Part shown: in pieces, positions 54,901 to 63,990 of the stretch
Numbering within the stretch: position 1 is the stretch's first letter
Layout: every line of letters begins with the position of its first letter
Assembly: GCF_000687935.1 (NCBI RefSeq)
Contig: NZ_JHZZ01000001.1
Coordinates: forward strand, 124,001-188,000
Direction: 5' to 3'
DNA from: Polaribacter sp. Hel_I_88
GTDB lineage: Bacteria; Bacteroidota; Bacteroidia; Flavobacteriales; Flavobacteriaceae
DNA length: 64,000 nt
Notes under the pieces: generated by a model
Database searches by the model: none
The model's input: the letters and a program-made list of their open reading frames with translations, nothing else
What the model was told of the DNA's origin: nothing
Position numbers and translations under genes: made by a program

Positions 54901-57877
54901 GTCAATCGTTTCTGGTGGAGGAACTATTTCTGGAACAACCTATACTCCAGATGATATCAACACAAATACAACAATCGTAATTAGATATACAATTGCTGCT
55001 GATGGAGATTGCCCTGCAACATCAGACGATGTTACTTTTACAGTAACGCCAGTTTGTGATGTAGTTGCTGATAATACAACTTCAACAGCTTCAATTACAG
55101 AAGGACAAACAAAAACATTAACTGGTGCTCCAAATGGAGGGACTTGGTCAATCGTTTCTGGAGGTGGAACTATCAATGGAACAACATATACTCCAGCTGA
55201 TATCAACACTGATACAACTGTTGTAATTCGTTATACAATTGCTGCTGATGGAGACTGTGCTTCAACAACTGATGATGTTACTTTTACAGTAACTCCAGTT
55301 TGTGATATAGTTGCTGATAATACAACTTCAACAGCTTCAATCACTGAAGGACAAACAAAAACATTAACTGGTGCTCCAAATGGAGGGACTTGGTCAATCG
55401 TTTCTGGTGGAGGTTCTATTTCTGGAACAACCTATACTCCAGCTAATATCAACATTGATACTACTGTTGTAATTCGTTATACAATTGCTGCTGATGGAGA
55501 TTGTGCTGCAACAACTGACGATGTTGCCTTTACTGTAACTCCTGTTTGTGATGTAGTTGCTGATAATACAACTTCAACAGCTTCAATAACAGAAGGTGAT
55601 ACAAAAACACTTTCAGGTTCGCCTGCTGGTGGAACGTTCTCTATCGTTTCTGGTGGAGGAACTATAAATGGAACAACCTATACTCCAGCTGATATTAACA
55701 CAGATACTACTGTTGTGATTCGTTATACAATTGCTGCTGATGGAGATTGTGCTGCAACTTCAGACGATGTTACGTTTACTGTAACTTCATCTGGTTTAGG
55801 TTCAATCGGAGATTTAGTTTGGTTTGATAATGATGGAGATGGAATAAAAGATCCTAATGAAAATGGGTTGGCTGGTGCTACTATAACTTTAGATCCAGGA
55901 ACACCTAACAATTCTGCAGATGATGTAACAACAACATCAGATGCTAATGGAAAATATCTATTTGATAATTTACCAGCTGGTATTTACACAATTTCTGTAG
56001 ATTTAAGTTCTGTAACTTCTGGATTGCCAACAGGAACAACAATTGGAGATTTAATACCTACATTTGATGGAAATGGAGTTGGTACCCCAAACACTAGCAC
56101 AATTACTTTACCAGCTGGCGTAAACAATTTAGATCAAGGTTTTGCTTATGGAACATCTTCTGACGAAACTTCTGGTGGAAATGCTGGTGGTGTAGAATCT
56201 GAATCTTTAGGTGATGCAATTTCTAAAATTTATGTAGGTAGAAAAAAGAATTCTGTTCCAACTGAATTTGTAAAATCTGAGGCTAACTTGTATAACAAAT
56301 CTAAAATGAAGTCTGTTCAACCTTATCAAGGAAAAGGACAAACCATGTTAGATATGTTTCCAACGCAATTATTTGCAGGTAACATCGCAAATGTTACCTC
56401 ACCAACTGATATTTTAGATTACACAGTTGCTGATGAAGTATTATCTGTAGATTTCTCTTTAAATGGTGAAACAAAAGGTGTTGTTTTAGGAATTAAAACA
56501 ACAGATAAGATATACAATCATACAAAAGCATCTTGTGATCGTTTAAGAGGGGCTGAAATTTTGAATATTCAAAAAGTAAACATCAAAGGCTACAATTTCT
56601 TAATGCAAGGAATTAAACAAAGAAGTGGTGTTGTAGAATATGCAATTTCTTTTGCTACTGCTAAAAACAATAACGATAGTCAATACACGATTCAAACAAA
56701 TTGGTATGTAAATGCTTACAATAAGTTTAATGATGTATACAACTTTCAAGTATGGGCTACTAAACCAGCAGATACTCAAAAGTTAGTAGCGGATATTTTA
56801 GAGAATTTAACCTCTTTTATTCCTGTTACACAAACAGAAGTTCAAAAAATACCTGAAACCTATGCTTCTAAAATCTATAGAGATAAAGGAGATTTAGTTG
56901 TAAAATTAAGAAGTACTGAAGAAGGTAAAACTGCTGAAATTTCTATGGTAGAATTGTATTCTGAAACTGCAAATAACGTTAAATACAGAAATAATTCTTT
57001 AAGCACTGAAATTCAACAAAGTTTATCAGTAGACATTGCTGATGGTTATGAGTATGATGCACTAGTTAAAGTTGATGGAGAAATAGAAGATGCTTTTTAT
57101 CATGCAGATGGAAACTGGGGCTTAGACTTTGACAAAAGATATACCAAAATTAACAAATACTTTGTTTGGAACGATTTTGATAGAGTGTACCAAGATGATG
57201 AGCATACATTAAACAGAAATATAGAATTAAAAGCAACAAGTGACTATGATTACTTAACTGTTTACAAATCTTTATTACCTGGTACTATTTCTGCAGATTA
57301 TTCTGCTTACAACTATGTAGCTTTTACAGCTAAAGGTTCTGGATTAATGGAATTAGGTTTGGTTAAATCATCCATTCAAGATTGGAAAGCTCAATATAGA
57401 GTCATGGTAGATTTTTCTGAAGAAGAGCAAACGTATTATGTTCCTTTTGATCTTTTTACATCAAGTGCGAGTCAAGATAAATTAGAGGCTAATGATTTAA
57501 CCACATTACTATTTACTTTTTTACCTGTTGAAGCAAACACAAACGATTTAGATTTGGAAATTTCTGACGTTCGTTTTACAAAAACAGCTGTTGAAGAATT
57601 TACGGTTAATAAAATTGAAAAGTTTGAGAACCAGTTTATGGCACACCCAAATCCATCAAAAGGAAATGTAAACTTAGTTTTATTCAGTGAGAATGATGAG
57701 GAAGCAACTGTAACTTTATCTGATGTGACTGGTAAAATAATTTACAGTGAAAAAACTACTTTAAATGCTGGTAAAAATGAGCTAGCATTCGATTTTAAAG
57801 TAAAGGCGGGTGTAATGCTTTTACAAGTAACTAGTAACGCTACTAATTACGGAACATCTAAAATTATTTTTAGGTAA
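48959..57877 (+). CDS. giant repeat surface protein, T9SS type A, 2972 aa
   Basis: Signal peptide MRKKITHLLQLVILLQIAIT (to about LHA). Residues 80-280 form a Ca-type/lectin-like domain; two TSP3-like Asp-rich stretches follow (DTDLDGVSDICDLDDDNDG and DTDNDGIIDSLDTDSDNDG). From about residue 701 to 2278 lie 17 related repeats of about 82 aa, each with two cysteines. Repeat 2 is interrupted by a ~77-aa insert, and a SprB-like domain (TCFGLDDGSITFNF) separates repeats 3 and 4. Then come an SdrD-type B domain (SIGDLVWFDNDGDGIKDP) and a 563-aa C-terminal module (2410-2972) shared with the next protein, ending in a type A T9SS tail (HPNPSKGNVNLVLF ... GTSKIIFR). It is likely an adhesin exported by T9SS. 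Confidence 0.88.
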   Translation: MRKKITHLLQLVILLQIAITYPLHASFNNLATNSFEQSFKNSNVSFYELYELNWKNIQNFNDSSIWESKTNATLKTEKTVSSALPFQGNFVGSNNNCSDNSVSTISVNVPSGSVNDLLIASVSTDDDKTIDTPTGWTLVRGGENDKTSIYVFSRLASNSEPNSYSFDISSGKKRMCAAILRYSGVNTTTPIEASNITTGDSDNPNPPSVTTVTNNTIVVNMIAIDKDQKPMSNPSGTSERIDIESDKHSMGIADQKIATAGVVNPSSWSTDDDEKWVAITLAINTTPNVDPCDAIASGNLDTDLDGVSDICDLDDDNDGILDTDESGTCNSSNNNLNIAGNFGFGSLGSGDNGTYPTTLSGLNYTATFTENGNSITSENLNGTNEHGPVFKFSGGSGDTGSIDIVFSYAISGAKFKLSDFDQREILSVEAYDANNNLISLAGSTYVTSVGSQINQSGNNFIEPDTNNNVDGDSETTDNLGAVTFDFTGVLIKRIKVSIQHQEGSSIRYKMVNGTFCSETDTDNDGIIDSLDTDSDNDGCPDATEAANNLTASATLNGGSNGGSSKNLGTSSNSNGIPNGLGTTTGQNTSSAVVTAEKITINTAPQNSNVANGANKTFTIGASAKKTTVFNNGTPNYNSGTTTTSSLTYKWFKTSNPNTVLSTTNSFTLNNANASSAGDYKVQIRALNNSCLEERTFTVTICTTAENNTSSASINEGQTKTLTGNPTGGTWSIVSGGGSINGTTYTPDNINTSTNVTIRYTIAADGSCAATTDDVTFAVTPVCDVVADNTTSTASITENETKTLTGTPDSAPDATILVNVDGNTQGQNPQPARDLQAGQVLRIIGNGFYNGTITVRSGAHLIVCGSVNIFGSVSIDNGGHYWKTNTTGFTGSFANNGTIHEGPTSCEAGTWSIVSGGGTINGTTYTPDDINTDTTVVIRYTIAADGDCAATSDDVTFTVTPVCDVVADNTTSTASITEGQTKTLTGTPNGGTWSIVSGGGTINGTTYTPADINEDTNVKIRYTIAADGDCAAVTDDVTFSVQVLQSVTISKTDVTCFGLDDGSITFNFDDTTSRTFIEFSLDGGSTYKNQVSDASGSVTYSNLEPGTYDVWVRWGNGDFPRDLGADITISEPAEVVVNNTTSGTSISENQTKTLSATPAGGTFSIVSGGGTINGNEYVPGNINTNTSVKIRYTVPANGTCSAISDDATFTVTPICLTVNNTTTTASITEGQTKTLSGSPAGGTFSIVSGGGTINGTTYTPDNINTDTTIVIRYTIAADGDCAATTDDITFTVTPVCDVVADNTTSTASINEGETKTLTGAPNGGTWSIVSGGGSISGTTYTPDNINTATTVVIRYTIAADGDCAATTDDVTFTVTPICDVVADNTTSTASITEGQTKTLTGAPNGGTWSIVSGGGTINGTTYTPDDINTDTTVVIRYTIAANGDCAATTDDVTFTVTPVCDVVADNTTSTASITENETKTLTGAPNGGTWSIVSGGGTISGTTYTPADINTDTIVVIRYSIAADGDCAATTEDVTFTVTPVCNVVADNTTSTASITEGETKTLTGAPNGGTWSIVSGGGSISGTTYTPDNINTDTTIVIRYTIAADGDCAATTDDVTFTVTPVCDVVADNTTSTASITEGETKTLTGAPNGGTFSIVSGGGTINGTTYTPANINTDTTVVIRYTIAADGDCAATTDDVTFTVTPVCDVVADNTTSTASITEGETKTLSGSPAGGTFSIVSGGGTINGTTYTPANINTDTTVVIRYTIAADGDCAATTDDVTFTVTPVCDVVADNTTSTASITEGETKTLSGSPAGGTFSIVSGGGTISGTTYTPDDINTNTTVVIRYTIAADGDCAATTDDVTFTVTPVCDVVADNTTSNVSINEGETKTLTGAPNGGTWSIVSGGGTINGTKYTPADINTDTTIVIRYTIAADGDCPATSDDVTFTVTPVCDVVADNTTSTASITEGQTKTLTGAPNGGTWSIVSGGGTISGTTYTPDDINTNTTIVIRYTIAADGDCPATSDDVTFTVTPVCDVVADNTTSTASITEGQTKTLTGAPNGGTWSIVSGGGTINGTTYTPADINTDTTVVIRYTIAADGDCASTTDDVTFTVTPVCDIVADNTTSTASITEGQTKTLTGAPNGGTWSIVSGGGSISGTTYTPANINIDTTVVIRYTIAADGDCAATTDDVAFTVTPVCDVVADNTTSTASITEGDTKTLSGSPAGGTFSIVSGGGTINGTTYTPADINTDTTVVIRYTIAADGDCAATSDDVTFTVTSSGLGSIGDLVWFDNDGDGIKDPNENGLAGATITLDPGTPNNSADDVTTTSDANGKYLFDNLPAGIYTISVDLSSVTSGLPTGTTIGDLIPTFDGNGVGTPNTSTITLPAGVNNLDQGFAYGTSSDETSGGNAGGVESESLGDAISKIYVGRKKNSVPTEFVKSEANLYNKSKMKSVQPYQGKGQTMLDMFPTQLFAGNIANVTSPTDILDYTVADEVLSVDFSLNGETKGVVLGIKTTDKIYNHTKASCDRLRGAEILNIQKVNIKGYNFLMQGIKQRSGVVEYAISFATAKNNNDSQYTIQTNWYVNAYNKFNDVYNFQVWATKPADTQKLVADILENLTSFIPVTQTEVQKIPETYASKIYRDKGDLVVKLRSTEEGKTAEISMVELYSETANNVKYRNNSLSTEIQQSLSVDIADGYEYDALVKVDGEIEDAFYHADGNWGLDFDKRYTKINKYFVWNDFDRVYQDDEHTLNRNIELKATSDYDYLTVYKSLLPGTISADYSAYNYVAFTAKGSGLMELGLVKSSIQDWKAQYRVMVDFSEEEQTYYVPFDLFTSSASQDKLEANDLTTLLFTFLPVEANTNDLDLEISDVRFTKTAVEEFTVNKIEKFENQFMAHPNPSKGNVNLVLFSENDEEATVTLSDVTGKIIYSEKTTLNAGKNELAFDFKVKAGVMLLQVTSNATNYGTSKIIFR
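51059..55793 (+). repeat. 17 related 82-codon repeats (246 bp), last 13 contiguous
   Basis: From 52841 on, unit starts are spaced exactly 246 bp (52841, 53087, 53333 ... 55547). Each unit begins TGTGATGTAGTTGCTGATAA or a variant. Some neighbours are nearly identical, e.g. 53944-54189 and 54190-54435, pointing to recent duplication or gene conversion. Minus-strand frames in this region are repeat artefacts. Confidence 0.97.
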
Positions 57878-57937
57878 AAGATAAGTTAGTAGTTTTGAAC
57901 ACTTGTAGGGTTATTAATTTCAATCTATTAATTTTAA

Positions 57938-57967
57938 AAGAGCTGGTTTTTATCAGCTCTTTTTTTG
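57938..57967 (+). terminator. intrinsic terminator after the first giant gene
   Basis: AGAGCTG, loop GTTTTTAT, CAGCTCT, then T8. The next gene thus has its own promoter. Confidence 0.88.
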
Positions 57968-58081
57968 TTATAAATTTTTGATTACTTTTTTAATAAATTT
58001 TATAGAACACCAATTTCATCGATAAACTACTGGATTTCATCGATTTTACGTCAAGAAAAGAGCACGAAACCATAAAAACAG

Positions 58082-58089
58082 TATATTTG
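58082..58089 (+). promoter_or_regulatory. -7 promoter element for the second giant gene
   Basis: TATATTTG matches TAnnTTTG, 67 bp before the ATG and after the terminator. No TTTG at -33. Confidence 0.5.
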
Positions 58090-58155
58090 TATATTATTTT
58101 AATTGATATACCCCCTATTTCAAATTAAAGCTAACCTCTTTGAACGTATTATCAC

Positions 58156-61100
58156 ATGATGAATTATAATAAGAATTTAAAGCTTTTAAGGGTAAAGCTA
58201 CCTCTTAATAAATTTGCACTATTTACCTTTTTTTTGTTATTTATAACAATCAATAGTAATTCACAATGTGTTAATGCTACAGACTGTGATGGAGATGGAA
58301 TTGCAAACAGCATAGACTTAGATGATGACAATGATGGTATTTTAGATACAGATGAATTTAACTGTCCACCTTTAGCATCAGGAACAATTACTTCTTTTAT
58401 AATTGAAAATAAAGCTCAAACTACTTCTAATAAAACAGTCAATTCTTTTTCAAATTCTAGCTCTCCTTTTGCTAGCAACACATCTTATAATTTATCTTAT
58501 GGAACTAAATTTGGAAAAAGACTAAAAGGTTTTGTTTTTAGTTCTGGAAATACGGTTAAAGTTGATGATGATGCATCAATTGGAAATATTACATTTAGAA
58601 GAAACCTATCAGCCCCTGCACCTACCAATCAAATTATTTGGATTGAAAATGATGGCCATACAAACACCACAAACGCTACAAAATTACACACCAATCAAAT
58701 AACAAATATGGCCGAAACATTTTCTCACGGTTTTTACAATGTGGGTAGTGACAATGTTTTCGACAATAGCTTATCTTCTCAAAACAATAATGATATAGAA
58801 AGAGTAGATGTTACTTTTGATAATGGATATTTGGTAAATTCAGCCGATAATCAATATATTACTGTTGGCGAAAGAGGTAAAAATAATTTTATTGATATTG
58901 CTGTAATTACAAGTTTAAATAGCAGTGGAACACCAACTTCTTACAGTACAGTTTATAGAGTAACTACTACCTCTATGACCACCATAGAAAAACTACCTTC
59001 TACTGTTTTAAGAAAAGAAATTTCTGACACAAATTTTAGACCAAGTACCGCTTTAAATCAAGATGTTGCTATAAGAGCTGTTAAATTATCTGATTTTGGC
59101 ATTACTAATGGAACAATTATTTATGGATATTCAATTTTACCTCCAGATTATAATACAGCAAACATCTTAGATTGGAATACATACCCAACAAATACAAATT
59201 CAACTTTGGGTGGTTTAGATTTAGTACTTTTTAATTACTTTTCTTCAGATTGTGTGGCTAGAGATACAGATGGAGATGGTTTACCAGATAGTAAAGACAC
59301 AGATTCAGATAATGATGGTTGCCCAGATGCAATTGAAGCAGCTGGTAATTACACAACTGCACAAGTTACAAACACTCTAATTGGCGGAAGTAATGGAGGA
59401 AGTTTATTAAACTTTCCTACCCCAGTTAACAACAACGGAATTCCAACAGCTGTTGGAACAACTAGTGGTGGAAATGAAACTATAGGACAAGTAAATGCTG
59501 CTTTTGTAACGAATGCTGAACAAATTACCATAAACACAGCACCAATAAGCACAACTGTTAATGAAAATGATAATGCTAGTTTTTCTGTAAATGCATCTTC
59601 AATCTCAACAACAACATTTGCAGCTGGCAATCCAGATTATACAATTCCACCTGCAACAAATTCAACAGGTACTTTAACCTATAATTGGTTTAAAAATTCT
59701 GCTCCCAACACAAGCTTATCAACCTCAAATACTTTAAATTTAAATACGGTTTCTTTTGCTGATGCTGGAGATTACACTTTGGTAATTACTGCTGTGAATA
59801 ATTCTTGCCAAGAAGAAAGAACTGTAACTTTAACTGTTAATGACGTTCCTACTGCTACAAATGATACCTTTAACACTAATCAAAACAGCCAAAATAATAG
59901 TTTAGATGTTTTAAATAATGATTCCTTTGGGAATGATGGACCAAACACAGGTACTATATCTTTACCAAGTGGAACCACAACAAATGGTGGAACAGTAACT
60001 ATAGACGATGGTGGAACACCAAATGACCCTACAGATGACAAGGTTCTTTATACACCTTTAGCAGGCTCTACAACAAACGATTCTTTTACATATACAATAA
60101 CTGATGCTGATGGAGAGACATCTACAGCTACAGTTTCTATTACAGTAAGTCCAGTTGCAGATTGTAATGACAGTCCTACAGCTCCTGCACAAGGATTTAA
60201 CGTGTTTGTAGAAACAAATATGGATGTAATTACCACAGAAACAAGAGGTAGTGTTGCAGTAGGTGAAAATTTAACTATAAAAGGAGATTACAATGTTGCT
60301 ACTGATGATTGTGGTGATTTTGATACAAATGGATTAAAAACAGGACTTCTTGTTGGTAACCAAGTAAACTATCCACTAAATACAGTTATCAATACAACTG
60401 ATGATGAATGTAATTGTGGAGATCCAACAATTGTTAATAATGGCAGTTTTGAAACAGGTGCAGTAACAAATACGTGGATTTTAAAAAATGAAAGTGATAT
60501 TCCTGGTTGGTATACAACTGCGACCGATAACAAAATAGAAATCTGGAAATCTGGTTTTCAAGGTAAAAATGCTCAGGATGGAAATTATATAGCAGAGATT
60601 AATGCAAACCAAAGAGCTTCTTTATATCAAGTTATTTGTGCAGAACCAGGTTCTGTTTTAGAATGGTCTATTTGGCATAGAGGAAGACGTGGAATTGATG
60701 TTGCTAACGTAAAAATAGGTGTTTCTTTGAATTCTGCTACAATTGTAGAAACAATGAGTACAGATCAAAACGCTTGGCAGAACTACACAGGTTCTTACAC
60801 AGTTCCTGCAGGAGAAAAAACTGTATATTTTGTTTTTGAATCTGTTTCAAGTCAGCCTTTTAACAATCTTACTTATGGAAATTTAATTGATAATTTTGAA
60901 GTTACCAAAACGTTTCAAGGAACATGTCCTGTTGGGGTTGGTTCGAATAATGGTTTATTAACCGTTGTCAATCCTAATTATTATACAAAAATTGGCAATA
61001 GCAATGGTTCTGTTGCATGGTATTTTGATGAATTAAATGCACCTGCTCCAATGAGAGTTACGCCAAATGGAACTTACAATTCATCATCAAGAATTCAAAT

Positions 61101-63930
61101 GAATAACAATTCTCCTACTTACGGAGTAAGTTCTGGAAACAATCCAGTTTTTGAAAGTAATTTATTAGATTTTTCTAGTGCATTTCAAAGTTTAAGAGCG
61201 AATTCCACAAATATGGCTTCTAACAGCAATACTGCAGTTTTAGAGGATGACAGTTCAAATTCAATTACGAATACAACGTTAACTAACCAGACAGAAATAA
61301 TTTTAAATAATGGTGTAAATTATTTAAATGTTACAGGTACAGATTTAAATAGTGTAAATGGTTTTACATTTCAAAACTCACCTTCAGCAACTAAAATTTT
61401 AATCATTAATGTTGATGCTCCTGGAACTTTTAGTTGGGATACTTGGCAACAGTTAGGCATAACTCAAGCAGAAAGTGCCTATGTTTTGTATAATTTCTTC
61501 AACACAACAGATTTAAATATTGAAGGAAGTGAAACTATTTACGGAACTATTTTTGCTCCTTTTGCTGATGTAAATAAAGTAGTAAACAAAGAAGATATTT
61601 ATGGTCAAGTAATCGCAAAAGCGTTTATTCATGATGGTGGCGTAATTCACTGTAATAAATTCGCAGCAACAAGTACTTGTCCTACTTTTGCAGGAGTAGC
61701 ACCTTCACCTGGCTTCGATATTAATGTAAACCCACAATGTTTTGTTGCAAATGATTTTGTATTCACAAATACAACAGATATTGTTGGTGTTCCTCAGCCA
61801 GAAGCGCCTATTACTTATCTATGGGATTTTGGTGATGGTACCACAAGTACAGCTATGGATACAACTAAAACCTACGCAACTGAAGGCACCTATACAGTTA
61901 GTTTAACTGCAACAAATATTTATGGATCAGAAACTTATTCAGAGCAAATAGTTGTATTGCCAGTTTTAGAACCTATTGTTTCTGTAGTAGATTTACCTTC
62001 TGGTCCTGGACAAGTTTACAAACAATTTACAATAGACAATGCAGCTTCATTTACAGATTTTTCATGGACAATTCCTGGATCTGGACCTGGATTATTTCAA
62101 AATACAAACCCAATAGTTCAATTATTTACTGCTGCTGGTTTATATTCAGTTTCTGTAACTGCAACAAGCAACGATTGTACGATAACTGTTGAGGTTCCTG
62201 TTGTAATTTCTTCCAATGAAGTAACTACTGGAAACTCAGGGGGAATTGAATCTGAATCTTTAGGAGACGCAATCTCTAAAATTTATGTCAACAGAAAAAA
62301 GAACTCTGTACCAACAACTTTTATAAAATCTTCGTCTAATATCTTCAACAAAGCTAAGATGAAGTCTACACAACCTTACCAAGGTAAAGGGCAAACAATG
62401 TTAGATATGTTCCCAACAGAATTATTTGCTGATAATGTTGCAAACGTAACTTCACCAACTGACATTTTAGATTATACAGTGGCTGATGAAGTTTTATCTG
62501 TAGACTTTTCTTTAGATGGAAAAACAAAAGGTGTTGTATTAGGAATTAAAACAACTGATAAAGTTTACAACCACACCAAGGCATCTTGTGATAGGTTGCG
62601 TGGAGCAGAAATTTTAAATATTCAAACAGTTCAATTAGAAGGATATAATTTCTTAATGCAAGGTATTAAACAAAGAAATGGAATTGTAGAATATGCTATT
62701 TCTTTTGCAACTGCTAAAAATAACAATGATGCTGAATATACTATTCAAACAAATTGGTATGTAAATAATTATACCAAATTTAATGATATGTACAACTTCC
62801 AGGTTTGGTCTACAAATCCAAAAGATACTCAAAAAATGGTTGTGGATATTATCAAGAACTTAAATTCTTTTATTCCTGTTAAACAAACAGAAATCCAGAA
62901 AGTTCCTGAAACGTATGCCGCTAAAATTTTTAGAGATAAAGCAGATTTAGTAATCTTAATGAGAAGTACTGCTAAAGGGTTAAGCTCAGAACTTACTATG
63001 CAAGAGTTGTATTCTGAAACTGCCAATAATGTAAAATATAGATACAATCCTATAAACACTCAATTAGAGCAAACTCTAAGAATAAATATTGCAGATGGTT
63101 ATGAATACGATGCTTTAGTAAAAGTAAATGGCACTGTGGAAGATGCGTTTTATCATGCAGATGGAAATTGGGGATTAGATTTTGATAAAACCTATACAAA
63201 AATTGAAGTATACTTTGTATCCAACAACTTTAATAGAGTTTATAATGATGATGAACATGCCATCAACAGAAATGTAAAAATTAAAGCAACTAGCGATTAC
63301 GATTATTTAACCGTTTATAAATCTTTATTACCTGGAACTATTTCAGCAGATTACTCTGAGTACAACTATGTAGCTTTTACAGCAAAAGGATCTGGAATGA
63401 TGGAGTTAGGTTTGATAAAATCATCAATCGAAGACTGGAAAGCACAATATAGAGTTATGGTTGATTTGTCTGAAGAAGAAAAAACGTATTATGTGCCTTT
63501 TGATATTTTTACATCGAGTGCTAGCCAAGAAAATTTATCAGCAGAAGATTTAACAACGTTATTGTTTACATTTTTACCTTTTGAAGCAAACACAACTAAA
63601 TTAGATTTAGAAATTTCTGATGTGCGCTTTACAAAAACAGCTGTTGAAGAATTTACAGTAAATAAAATTGAAAAGTTTGAAAATACTTTTATGGTATATC
63701 CAAATCCATCAAAAGGAAATGTAAACTTGTTACTATTCAGTGAAACAGATACAGAAGCAACTGTAACTTTATCTGATATTACAGGTAAAATCATCTACAG
63801 CCAAAAAGCGGTTTTAAACGCTGGTAAAAACGAAATAGATTATGACTTTAATGTGAAGGCTGGAGTATTGTTTTTACACGTTTCATCTGCTGAAAAAGAT
63901 TACGGAACTTCTAAAATAATATTTAGATAA
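58156..63930 (+). CDS. giant multidomain surface protein, T9SS type A, 1924 aa
   Basis: Signal sequence in the first 38 residues (FALFTFFLLFITINSNSQ). TSP3-like Ca repeats (DCDGDGIANSIDLDDDNDG, DTDGDGLPDSKDTDSDNDG) flank a beta domain. Next are an Ig-like part (about 470-570), a cadherin-like segment (TNDSFTYTITDADGETSTAT, about 640), and a choice-of-anchor A domain (FNVFVETNMDVITTETRG at about 685) interrupted by a carbohydrate-binding-like insert of about 190 aa (NGSFETGAVTNTW ... LIDNFEV). A PKD domain (YLWDFGDGTTST, about 1225) leads into the 563-aa C-terminal module (1362-1924) and type A T9SS tail (YPNPSKGNVNLLLF). Probably an adhesin or matrix protein. Confidence 0.87.
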   Translation: MMNYNKNLKLLRVKLPLNKFALFTFFLLFITINSNSQCVNATDCDGDGIANSIDLDDDNDGILDTDEFNCPPLASGTITSFIIENKAQTTSNKTVNSFSNSSSPFASNTSYNLSYGTKFGKRLKGFVFSSGNTVKVDDDASIGNITFRRNLSAPAPTNQIIWIENDGHTNTTNATKLHTNQITNMAETFSHGFYNVGSDNVFDNSLSSQNNNDIERVDVTFDNGYLVNSADNQYITVGERGKNNFIDIAVITSLNSSGTPTSYSTVYRVTTTSMTTIEKLPSTVLRKEISDTNFRPSTALNQDVAIRAVKLSDFGITNGTIIYGYSILPPDYNTANILDWNTYPTNTNSTLGGLDLVLFNYFSSDCVARDTDGDGLPDSKDTDSDNDGCPDAIEAAGNYTTAQVTNTLIGGSNGGSLLNFPTPVNNNGIPTAVGTTSGGNETIGQVNAAFVTNAEQITINTAPISTTVNENDNASFSVNASSISTTTFAAGNPDYTIPPATNSTGTLTYNWFKNSAPNTSLSTSNTLNLNTVSFADAGDYTLVITAVNNSCQEERTVTLTVNDVPTATNDTFNTNQNSQNNSLDVLNNDSFGNDGPNTGTISLPSGTTTNGGTVTIDDGGTPNDPTDDKVLYTPLAGSTTNDSFTYTITDADGETSTATVSITVSPVADCNDSPTAPAQGFNVFVETNMDVITTETRGSVAVGENLTIKGDYNVATDDCGDFDTNGLKTGLLVGNQVNYPLNTVINTTDDECNCGDPTIVNNGSFETGAVTNTWILKNESDIPGWYTTATDNKIEIWKSGFQGKNAQDGNYIAEINANQRASLYQVICAEPGSVLEWSIWHRGRRGIDVANVKIGVSLNSATIVETMSTDQNAWQNYTGSYTVPAGEKTVYFVFESVSSQPFNNLTYGNLIDNFEVTKTFQGTCPVGVGSNNGLLTVVNPNYYTKIGNSNGSVAWYFDELNAPAPMRVTPNGTYNSSSRIQMNNNSPTYGVSSGNNPVFESNLLDFSSAFQSLRANSTNMASNSNTAVLEDDSSNSITNTTLTNQTEIILNNGVNYLNVTGTDLNSVNGFTFQNSPSATKILIINVDAPGTFSWDTWQQLGITQAESAYVLYNFFNTTDLNIEGSETIYGTIFAPFADVNKVVNKEDIYGQVIAKAFIHDGGVIHCNKFAATSTCPTFAGVAPSPGFDINVNPQCFVANDFVFTNTTDIVGVPQPEAPITYLWDFGDGTTSTAMDTTKTYATEGTYTVSLTATNIYGSETYSEQIVVLPVLEPIVSVVDLPSGPGQVYKQFTIDNAASFTDFSWTIPGSGPGLFQNTNPIVQLFTAAGLYSVSVTATSNDCTITVEVPVVISSNEVTTGNSGGIESESLGDAISKIYVNRKKNSVPTTFIKSSSNIFNKAKMKSTQPYQGKGQTMLDMFPTELFADNVANVTSPTDILDYTVADEVLSVDFSLDGKTKGVVLGIKTTDKVYNHTKASCDRLRGAEILNIQTVQLEGYNFLMQGIKQRNGIVEYAISFATAKNNNDAEYTIQTNWYVNNYTKFNDMYNFQVWSTNPKDTQKMVVDIIKNLNSFIPVKQTEIQKVPETYAAKIFRDKADLVILMRSTAKGLSSELTMQELYSETANNVKYRYNPINTQLEQTLRINIADGYEYDALVKVNGTVEDAFYHADGNWGLDFDKTYTKIEVYFVSNNFNRVYNDDEHAINRNVKIKATSDYDYLTVYKSLLPGTISADYSEYNYVAFTAKGSGMMELGLIKSSIEDWKAQYRVMVDLSEEEKTYYVPFDIFTSSASQENLSAEDLTTLLFTFLPFEANTTKLDLEISDVRFTKTAVEEFTVNKIEKFENTFMVYPNPSKGNVNLLLFSETDTEATVTLSDITGKIIYSQKAVLNAGKNEIDYDFNVKAGVLFLHVSSAEKDYGTSKIIFR

Positions 63931-63955
63931 AAAAACTTAAATTTATATTTTTTAA

Positions 63956-63990
63956 AAGAGGAAAATCATATGGTTTTCCTCTTTTTATTT
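63956..63990 (+). terminator. intrinsic terminator after the second giant gene
   Basis: Stem AGAGGAAAA with TTTTCCTCT, loop TCATATGG, followed by T5ATTTTT; about 25 bp after the stop. Confidence 0.88.
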
